Below, piece after piece: positions 6,902 through 12,874 of a stretch of 12,874 bases of DNA (its first letter is position 1; each line of letters starts with the position of its first letter). The notes beneath the pieces are model-generated. The model saw only the letters and a program-made list of their open reading frames with translations. It did not search any database and was not told where the DNA came from. A program made the position numbers and the translations under genes. Source of the DNA: an uncultured Bacteroidota bacterium (GTDB taxonomy: Bacteria; Bacteroidota; Bacteroidia; UKL13-3); contig CAIUEQ010000359.1 in the NCBI GenBank assembly GCA_903898215.1, forward strand, positions 1-12,874. The letters are read 5' to 3'.

Positions 6902-7789
6902 TTATTGTTTAAATCTAAAGATGAAAGTCATTGTTCCATATTGCTCTTCAGGTCCATCAGGTTTTGGAGAAAATCGTGCATCCAAAGCTCCTTGTTTTGC
7001 TTTTTCAAGAAGTGTAGGACTTAAAGTTGTTGTACCTTTTTGTCCGGGTGTTGCTTTGATAACTTTTCCATTTCTATCAACCACAATTGAAACGATTACT
7101 TTTCCTGTTTCTCTAGAATTATCATTTACATCAGGTTTGCGTTGAAGGCTTCTTCCTCGTAATTCATATGTTCCAACGCCATCACCGTTTCCATTTCCAA
7201 CACCGTTTCCTGTTCCATAACCTTCACCATCACCACCATTTCCGGGTTTGCCATTTCCATCTGGTCTTCCATTTGGATCACCATTTTCTATTCCTTGATT
7301 TCCCGGAATTTCTCCAGTACCTGAACCATTGCTTACACCAGTATTAGTATTCTTTTTAAACAATGCATGCTTATCAACTTCACGAGGTTTTTCAATGGGC
7401 TTTTCAATTTTCTTCTCCACTTTTACCACTTCTTTCGGATGTTCAATTTTCTTAATGACCGTTTCTTTTTTCTCTTCTTTCTTAACTATTTCGGGAGCTT
7501 CTTCTGTTTCCTGAGTAAGAGTTGGTGTTTCTTCAATCGGAGTTTCCGGCTGAGGAGTTTGATCAGATGTTGCTGCTTCAACAGGAATTGGATCAGGTCC
7601 TCCCATATTTTCAAAACCTATGCTGATAAGTGAGCCCGAACCTCCTGCCTCACTAAGCGGAGGATTTGGTGGCATGATCACAAAATACCATAGCAAAAGT
7701 AAAAAAATAGCATGAACAGTTAACGTTACAGACGAACTGATGATATTATTTTTCTTACTTTCTTTTTGATAGAGTTCTGCTGTGTTCAT
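6902..7789 (-). CDS. TonB-like energy transducer with Gly/Asn-rich linker
   Basis: The 295-residue product has the layout of a TonB protein, which passes proton-motive energy from an inner-membrane ExbB-ExbD motor to outer-membrane transporters. A short cytoplasmic N terminus is followed by one membrane anchor (about 18-39, including SSSVTLTVHAIFLLLLW). Next come a Pro/Glu/Lys-rich periplasmic stalk (about 70-140) and an unusual Gly/Asn/Asp-rich stretch (about 151-207). The C-terminal TonB-like domain (about 208-295) includes GKVIVSIVVDRNGKVIKA, the LLEKAKQGALDARFSP segment and the final strand TMTFIFRFKQ. Its start ATG is at 7787-7789. ExbB or ExbD is not encoded on either side within the window, although these genes usually precede such a tonB in this phylum. 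It could instead work with a TolA-like or unlinked motor. The upstream 153 bases show no convincing promoter. Confidence 0.85.
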   Translation of the reverse strand: MNTAELYQKESKKNNIISSSVTLTVHAIFLLLLWYFVIMPPNPPLSEAGGSGSLISIGFENMGGPDPIPVEAATSDQTPQPETPIEETPTLTQETEEAPEIVKKEEKKETVIKKIEHPKEVVKVEKKIEKPIEKPREVDKHALFKKNTNTGVSNGSGTGEIPGNQGIENGDPNGRPDGNGKPGNGGDGEGYGTGNGVGNGNGDGVGTYELRGRSLQRKPDVNDNSRETGKVIVSIVVDRNGKVIKATPGQKGTTTLSPTLLEKAKQGALDARFSPKPDGPEEQYGTMTFIFRFKQ

Positions 7790-7942
7790 TGATTGTTAAA
7801 CGTTGATTGAAAAAAAATATTTCAATGCAAATTTGCGACTACTAAAAAACAATTATCCTTTGAGTAATTATTGCTACGTTAATAACATTTAAACAGTAAA
7901 TAAAAATGATTGTATAGTTTTTTACTAAGAAGTAAACTTGGC

Positions 7943-9181
7943 TTAATTATGCTTTACAAACAGCCATGCATCAGGGTTTGTGCTAGCGTGAATTGATCTT
8001 AATTGTTGCTCGGCATCTTTTCGTGAAGCAAATTTTGCATAACTCACACGGTTGCAATTCACTCTTTCGTTCACAATAATTTCGGGAGTAAAACCTTTTT
8101 CTTCCAACTCTTGTAAAAATCGTTTTGCGTTTCTCTCTTTACAAAAAACTCCGCCAATAATATAAAAACTCGAATCAGTTGAAATACTAGCAGCCTTTAA
8201 TTTTACAGTTTGCTTAACAACAGGAATTACATTTTCAACTTTCTGTTCAATTGGTTTTGGTTCAGGAATTGTTGGCTCAACTATTTCTTCGACCACGTTA
8301 TATGAAGGAGTTGTTTTTGCCATAGAAAGATGCTCAGCAAATGCCATCACATCAAACTCTTTAATATTTCCGATTGAATCATTTATGATTTGTTGATTTA
8401 TTAAATTTAAAGAATCAACAATAGAAGTTGTTAAACTAATCTCATCCTTAGAGGTAGGAATTACTAATTCTTCTTTTGATTGTAATACAGGTTTTGCTGG
8501 CTCAACTTTAATTTCAGCTATTGTTTGAGAATGAAATAACGAATCGAACCACGAAGAAATATTCATTGTTGTTCCCGAGATACTTAATTCAGGTTGTTTA
8601 ATAAAAATATAAAAGTTCACAGCTAAAAGTAACACAAAAGTTGTAGCCAAAACTGTTACCGTATTTCTTCTGCGTTTTGAATTTTTTGAAGGACGAACTT
8701 GCTTACGATCTTTAAAAATTCGGGCTTTACCTGATTTAATGGTTCGGCCTGAAACCGGCTCAGCCAATAAAGGCATCAAACCAAAAGATGAGTGTAAAAA
8801 GTTATTCTGTTTATCAGGTAAAAAAACAAAATTAGCATCAGCATTTAACCTAAAACTTCCAAAATAATCAACCACCAACACCTTCTTATCTTCTAAAATA
8901 TCTTTCGTTTTGGAAACATTTTCATCAATCAATCTAACAGCTTCCGAATAGTTGATTTTTAAATATTCAGCCATCCTGTTTGCCAACAAACCATCATTGG
9001 TTTTAAGATTTTGATTAAAAACAATGCGTTTGGCAGGTGGTGTGATGAGGTGCGAAACCTGATCTATTCTTGAATGTTCAGAGTTACAAACGAAGCCACC
9101 AAACCCCGGAACTATCACACAATCTTGCTCATGCAATAATTCTTTTACAAAATCCCAAATGGTGCTGTTGCTTGTTTTCAT
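7943..9181 (-). CDS. HU-CCDC81 and SPOR domain membrane protein
   Basis: The 412-residue protein appears to link DNA to the cell wall. Residues 1-60 and 61-140 resemble the two HU/IHF-like domains of the prokaryotic HU-CCDC81 type. Marks are the IVPGFGGFV motif (23-31), PPAKRIVFN (48-56), NDGLLANRMAEYL (62-74) and VLVVDYFGSFRL (101-112). A basic stretch, KNSKRRRN (166-173), precedes one membrane segment (about 174-194). A long polar periplasmic linker rich in Glu, Pro and Val follows. The C-terminal SPOR domain (about 337-412), beginning FYIIGGVFC, is of the kind that binds denuded peptidoglycan at division sites. The cytoplasmic DNA-binding and periplasmic wall-binding halves suggest a role in chromosome placement or division. 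This is inference from the architecture. A consensus promoter lies just upstream, and the gene diverges from pyruvate carboxylase. Confidence 0.85.
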   Translation of the reverse strand: MKTSNSTIWDFVKELLHEQDCVIVPGFGGFVCNSEHSRIDQVSHLITPPAKRIVFNQNLKTNDGLLANRMAEYLKINYSEAVRLIDENVSKTKDILEDKKVLVVDYFGSFRLNADANFVFLPDKQNNFLHSSFGLMPLLAEPVSGRTIKSGKARIFKDRKQVRPSKNSKRRRNTVTVLATTFVLLLAVNFYIFIKQPELSISGTTMNISSWFDSLFHSQTIAEIKVEPAKPVLQSKEELVIPTSKDEISLTTSIVDSLNLINQQIINDSIGNIKEFDVMAFAEHLSMAKTTPSYNVVEEIVEPTIPEPKPIEQKVENVIPVVKQTVKLKAASISTDSSFYIIGGVFCKERNAKRFLQELEEKGFTPEIIVNERVNCNRVSYAKFASRKDAEQQLRSIHASTNPDAWLFVKHN

Positions 9182-9196
9182 TGATTGTTATTGATT

Positions 9197-9227
9197 CAAA
9201 AATAAGATTTAAAAGAACAATGACAAA
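9197..9227 (-). promoter_or_regulatory. Consensus Bacteroidota promoter for the HU-CCDC81/SPOR gene
   Basis: Read on the minus strand, TTTG (9227-9224) is followed after exactly 19 bases by TATTTTTG (9204-9197). This matches the Bacteroidota -33 TTTG / -7 TAnnTTTG consensus at every fixed position and with the expected spacing. Transcription would start a few bases later, only about 10 bases before the ATG at 9181-9179. The leader would therefore be very short, in keeping with the absence of a Shine-Dalgarno sequence. Confidence 0.7.
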
Positions 9228-9328
9228 CACTTCAAAAAAGTTTCACACTTTTTAAAAAAAAACATTGCTAAATCGAAATCATTTTGTGTACTTGTAAAAG
9301 GTTTATTACTCAAAAAACATAACTCATC

Positions 9329-12300
9329 ATGATCAAAAAAATACTTGTCGCCAACCGTGGTGAAATTGCTATCAGAGTTTTGCGTGCGGCAAACGAATTA
9401 CATATAAAAACAATTGCTGTTTACACTTTTGAAGACCGCTATTCATTGCATAGGTATAAGGCTGACGAGTCCTATCAAATCGGCAACGACAACGATCCTT
9501 TGAAACCCTATTTAGATATTGATGAAATTATTCATATCGCAAAACATCATGGAGCAAATGCCATCCATCCCGGTTATGGATTTTTAAGTGAATCGGCTGT
9601 GTTTGCTCAACGTTGTAAGGATGAAGGAATCATTTTCATTGGTCCTGAACCTTCGGTGATGAAAAATTTAGGAGATAAAATGCTCGCAAAAAAAGTTGCC
9701 ATCCAAGCGAATGTTCCGGTAATTGATGACAGCAAAATTGACCTTGCAGATATTTTTATTGCAAAAACTGAAGCATCTAGAATTGGTTTCCCTATCATCA
9801 TCAAAGCTTCGGCTGGCGGTGGTGGAAGAGGAATGCGTGTGGTGCGTGATGAAATGCAATTAGAAAAATTTTTCAATGAAGCAAAAAATGAAGCGCTAAC
9901 TGCTTTTGGGGACGGCACTGTTTTTTTTGAAAAATTTATCGATCAGCCAAAGCATATTGAAGTGCAAATTTTGGGTGATAATTTTGGAAACATTGTACAT
10001 CTTTTTGAACGCGATTGTTCGGTTCAACGCAGGTTTCAAAAAGTGGTGGAAGTTGCTCCTGCCCCATCTTTAAAACAGGAAACGAAAAATAAATTATATC
10101 AATTTGCCCTCGCAATTTGCAAATACGTTAATTATAATAATGCCGGCACTGTTGAATTTTTAGTAGACAAAGAAGAGAACGTTTTTTTCATCGAAGTGAA
10201 TCCACGTATTCAGGTTGAACATACCATCACCGAAGAAATCACCGGTATTGATATCGTTAAAAGTCAAATACGAATTGCCGATGGTTTCCGATTGGATTCA
10301 CAAGAAATAAATATCAAACAGCAAAGTGATATTCACTGTCAGGGTTTTGCGATTCAATGTCGCATCACAACAGAAGATCCTGCCAATGGATTTAAACCGG
10401 ATTATGGAACCATCATTGCATATAGAAATGCCGGAGGACCAGGTATCAGACTTGATGAAGGTAGCAGTTATCCGGGTGTAAAAATCTCTCCTTTCTTTGA
10501 TTCACTTTTGGTAAAAGTTACTGCGAGCGGACATACATTAAACGAAAGCTGTGAAAGATTAACACGTGTATTAAGAGAATTCAGAATCAGAGGAGTAAAA
10601 AACAATATTTCCTTTCTCGAAAATGTGTTGCATCACAAAGTTTTTATTGAAGGAAATGCAACGGTAAATTTTATCGAAAATCATCCTGAACTTTTTGTAT
10701 TTGCTAAGAGAAAAGACAGCGGAACCAAAACGTTAAAATATCTCTCAAATATTGTGGTGAATGGCAACAGCGATATCAGCAAAATAAATCCTACCATCAA
10801 ATTCCGTCACGCTCATATTCCTTCATTTGATAAAAATATTGATTTCCCATTTGGCACAAAAGATCTTTTAAATGAATTGGGCAGAGATAAATTTATTCAT
10901 CATATCAAATCAAGAAAAGAAATTTACTATACCGATACAACACTTCGGGATGCACACCAATCGCTGCTTGCAACAAGAGTTCGCACAATTGATATGATAA
11001 AAGTTGCCGAAAATTTTGCAAAAAATCATCCTCAATTATTTAGTTTAGAAATGTGGGGAGGCGCAACCTTTGATGTGGCTTTAAGATTTTTACATGAAGA
11101 TCCATGGCAACGATTACAACTATTGCGTGAAGCTATTCCAAACACTTTATTTCAAATGCTGATACGTGGTGCAAATGCTGTTGGTTACACTGCTTATCCG
11201 GATAATCTTGTCGAAAAATTTATTGAAAAAAGTTGGGAATATGGCATTGATGTTTTCAGGATTTTTGACTCATTGAATTGGTTGGAAGGCATGAAAGTTA
11301 GCATCAATGCTGTGAAAGAACGCACCAATGGATTGGCTGAAGCTTGCATTTGTTATACTGGAGATTTTTTAGATGAGAAGAAAAATCATAAATTCAATTT
11401 GCAATATTATCTTGATCTAGCAAGACAATTGGAAGATGCCGGCACTCATATTATAGGCATTAAAGATATGGCCGGATTGTTAAAACCATTGCAGGCAGAA
11501 ATGCTTATTACCGAATTAAAAAAAGTTGTAGATATTCCTGTACATCTCCATACGCATGACACTTCGGGGATTCAACCTGCAACGTATTTAAAAGCCATTG
11601 ATGCCGGTGTTGATATTATTGATGTGGCATTGGCAAGTATGAGCGGACTTACTTCTCAACCTAATTTCAACTCCATTGTTGCCATGATGCACGGACATGA
11701 ACGTGAGTGTAAAATGGATATTAATAAGCTCAACGAGTTCTCTAATTATTGGGAAGATGTGCGCGAATGGTATTATCCTTTCGAATGTGAATTGAAAGCG
11801 GGAACTGCTGAAGTATACGGACACGAGATTCCGGGCGGACAATATTCAAATCTTCGTCCGCAAGCGCGGGCTTTGGGTTTGGAGCATCAATTTGAAAAGA
11901 TAAAAGAAAATTATGTGGTGGTAAATGAGATGTTCGGTGATATTATTAAAGTTACTCCATCTTCAAAAGTTGTTGGCGATATGGCTTTGTTCATGACCTC
12001 AAATAATTATTCCAAAGAAGATATTTTTGCAAATGGCGACAGCATTTCATTTCCAGATTCGGTTATTGCATTATTTCGTGGCGACCTAGGACAAACTCCC
12101 GGAGGATTTCCCGTTGAATTACAAAAGCTCATTCTAAAAAACGAAAAGCCTTATACCAATAGGCCGAATGAACATTTGCTGCCAATTGATTTTGACGAAG
12201 AATTTAAAACATTCGAAAAGAAATTTGGTAATGAATATACGTTCCTCGATTTTCTGAGTTATAAATTTTATCCAAAAGTATTTGAAGAATATGCTGCACA

Positions 12301-12763
12301 TCGAGAGCAATTTGGCGATGTTTTTTATCTTCCTACAACAACATTTTTTTATGGATTGGATGCAAGCGAAGAAACATTGATCGAAATTTCACCTGGCAAA
12401 AGTATTCTTGTACGAATGATGTATGTAACCGATGCCGATGAACATGGCATTCGCTCGGTGTTCTTTAAACTCAATGGACAAACACGTGCCATTGAAGTGA
12501 AAGATAAAAATTTCAAGGTCACAAAAGAATCGAACAAAAAAGTTTCAAACGAAAATGAAATAGGTGCACCGTTGCAAGGAATGCTCTCAAAAGTTTTAGT
12601 AAAACAAGGTGATGTTGTTGAAAAAAACACACCACTGTTTGCTATCGAAGCGATGAAAATGGAATCAACAGTGCTTGCGCCAAAAGCAGGAGTTGTTGCA
12701 AAAATTATTTTAACCGCTGGAAGCTTGGTTGAGCAGGATGATGTTGTGGTGGAAATTGGTTGA
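9329..12763 (+). CDS. pyc: Pyruvate carboxylase
   Basis: This biotin enzyme makes oxaloacetate from pyruvate, bicarbonate and ATP to refill the citric acid cycle and feed gluconeogenesis. The single 1144-residue chain has all domains in the usual order. The biotin carboxylase domain (1 to about 455) starts with MIKKILVANRGEIAIRV. It has the glycine-rich ATP loop KASAGGGGRGM from K159, and EVNPRIQVEHTITEEITG from E289. The carboxyltransferase TIM barrel (about 530-830) begins DTTLRDAHQS (536-545) and has metal ligands in HLHTHD (H741, H743) with the carbamylated lysine equivalent K712 in GIKDMAG. The PC-specific tetramerisation region follows. The C-terminal biotinyl domain carries biotin on K1110 in EAMKMES. 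Length is normal for a four-domain enzyme and no break is seen. It is transcribed away from the HU/SPOR gene across 147 bases, with no other gene of its pathway beside it. Confidence 0.98.
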   Translation: MIKKILVANRGEIAIRVLRAANELHIKTIAVYTFEDRYSLHRYKADESYQIGNDNDPLKPYLDIDEIIHIAKHHGANAIHPGYGFLSESAVFAQRCKDEGIIFIGPEPSVMKNLGDKMLAKKVAIQANVPVIDDSKIDLADIFIAKTEASRIGFPIIIKASAGGGGRGMRVVRDEMQLEKFFNEAKNEALTAFGDGTVFFEKFIDQPKHIEVQILGDNFGNIVHLFERDCSVQRRFQKVVEVAPAPSLKQETKNKLYQFALAICKYVNYNNAGTVEFLVDKEENVFFIEVNPRIQVEHTITEEITGIDIVKSQIRIADGFRLDSQEINIKQQSDIHCQGFAIQCRITTEDPANGFKPDYGTIIAYRNAGGPGIRLDEGSSYPGVKISPFFDSLLVKVTASGHTLNESCERLTRVLREFRIRGVKNNISFLENVLHHKVFIEGNATVNFIENHPELFVFAKRKDSGTKTLKYLSNIVVNGNSDISKINPTIKFRHAHIPSFDKNIDFPFGTKDLLNELGRDKFIHHIKSRKEIYYTDTTLRDAHQSLLATRVRTIDMIKVAENFAKNHPQLFSLEMWGGATFDVALRFLHEDPWQRLQLLREAIPNTLFQMLIRGANAVGYTAYPDNLVEKFIEKSWEYGIDVFRIFDSLNWLEGMKVSINAVKERTNGLAEACICYTGDFLDEKKNHKFNLQYYLDLARQLEDAGTHIIGIKDMAGLLKPLQAEMLITELKKVVDIPVHLHTHDTSGIQPATYLKAIDAGVDIIDVALASMSGLTSQPNFNSIVAMMHGHERECKMDINKLNEFSNYWEDVREWYYPFECELKAGTAEVYGHEIPGGQYSNLRPQARALGLEHQFEKIKENYVVVNEMFGDIIKVTPSSKVVGDMALFMTSNNYSKEDIFANGDSISFPDSVIALFRGDLGQTPGGFPVELQKLILKNEKPYTNRPNEHLLPIDFDEEFKTFEKKFGNEYTFLDFLSYKFYPKVFEEYAAHREQFGDVFYLPTTTFFYGLDASEETLIEISPGKSILVRMMYVTDADEHGIRSVFFKLNGQTRAIEVKDKNFKVTKESNKKVSNENEIGAPLQGMLSKVLVKQGDVVEKNTPLFAIEAMKMESTVLAPKAGVVAKIILTAGSLVEQDDVVVEIG

Positions 12764-12771
12764 TGAAAATT

Positions 12772-12789
12772 ATATCACCCCTTCGGGGT
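12772..12789. repeat. CCCCTTCGGGG palindrome, copy 1
   Basis: A perfect five-base-pair stem, ACCCC (12777-12781) with GGGGT (12785-12789), closes a TTC loop nine bases after the region following the pyc stop. The 17 bases 12772-12788 recur exactly at 12858-12874. TTT follows the stem, so it might act as a weak terminator for pyc. It belongs to the same family as the palindrome at 350-362. Confidence 0.65.
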
Positions 12790-12815
12790 TTAACAATTCG
12801 CTTATTTCTTTTTGA

Positions 12816-12867
12816 TATAATCATGGCATCTTCTATAATCATGTCATCTCTATAATCATATCACCCC
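12816..12867. repeat. Short tandem repeat of a TATAATCAT unit
   Basis: Three adjoining units start with TATAATCAT: 12816-12833 (18 bases), 12834-12850 (17 bases) and 12851-12867 (17 bases). The second unit reads TATAATCATGTCATCTC. The first differs from it by one substitution and one extra T. The third has three substitutions and ends in CCCC, which forms the left arm of the palindrome that closes the window. No reading frame is apparent. Confidence 0.65.
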
Positions 12868-12874
12868 TTCGGGG
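12858..12874. repeat. CCCCTTCGGGG palindrome, copy 2 (cut by window edge)
   Basis: An exact 17-base direct repeat of 12772-12788, ending at the last base of the window. It grows directly out of the third TATAATCAT unit. The right flank is missing, so whether the TTTAA trailer seen in copy 1 is present is unknown. Confidence 0.65.

Noticed and set aside
7150..7340. CCATTTCC-like repetitive DNA as a possible tandem repeat or CRISPR-like array
   Set aside because: The spacing is irregular and codon-phased. It is explained by the Gly/Asn-rich coding stretch of the TonB-like protein.
7367..7633. Plus-strand open frames opposite the TonB-like gene (also 6921-7145 and 7329-7514)
   Set aside because: They are antisense shadows of the Pro/Glu/Lys-rich stalk and TonB domain. 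The Phe/Ser-rich repetitive products have no family features.
7921..7936. Hairpin TTTACT-AAGA-AGTAAA just past the HU/SPOR stop codon
   Set aside because: The six-pair stem is AT-rich, and in the gene's own direction it is followed by A residues rather than T, so it does not look like an intrinsic terminator.
9265..9296. Possible pyc promoter, TTG (9265-9267), 21 bases, TACTTGTA (9289-9296)
   Set aside because: The -7 part matches TAnnTTTG poorly at its last positions, and the TTG is common in AT-rich DNA. An alternative TCATTTTG at 9279-9286 has no TTTG at the right distance. The true promoter is not settled.
9607..9918. Minus-strand open frames within pyruvate carboxylase (also 11588-11842 and 12349-12630)
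   Set aside because: They overlap well-conserved domains of pyc and show no motif of their own.

Overview
The window looks like chromosomal DNA from a member of the Bacteroidota. It is AT-rich, and starts lack Shine-Dalgarno sequences. One promoter matches the Bacteroidota TTTG / TAnnTTTG consensus. It also carries genes typical of the phylum: a WbqC-like protein, a UbiA prenyltransferase of the geranylgeranylglycerol-phosphate type, and a protein joining HU-CCDC81 and SPOR domains. Nothing supports a finer assignment. I see no tRNA, rRNA, CRISPR array, transposase or phage gene.

Layout. Positions 1-156 hold the 3' end of a gene, probably a deoxynucleoside kinase. A 325-base intergenic stretch with several small GC-rich hairpins follows. 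A plus-strand block then runs WbqC-like protein, dnaX (DNA polymerase III gamma/tau), a DUF502 inner-membrane protein and a UbiA prenyltransferase, with gaps of 58, 11 and 29 bases. It meets, after 2 bases, a convergent minus-strand block. Read in its own direction, that block is an HU-CCDC81/SPOR protein, a TonB-like energy transducer, a 228-base gap with a long inverted repeat, folC, a secreted protein of unknown function, and a spermidine/spermine-type GNAT acetyltransferase. A 147-base divergent region then separates the HU/SPOR gene from a complete single-chain pyruvate carboxylase gene. The window ends in short tandem repeats and two copies of a CCCCTTCGGGG palindrome.

Function. This is mostly a housekeeping region: clamp loading, one-carbon and folate metabolism, anaplerosis, outer-membrane energisation and envelope or division proteins. 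I did not find a new defence, mobile or biosynthetic system. The most notable observation is a run of ten A residues in dnaX, just after the clamp-loader core. Stop codons lie within 20 bases of it in both alternative frames, as expected if polymerase or ribosome slippage makes a short gamma form. The next most notable are the palindrome family at both window ends, whose stems show compensatory base changes, and the near-perfect 25-base inverted repeat between the TonB-like gene and folC.
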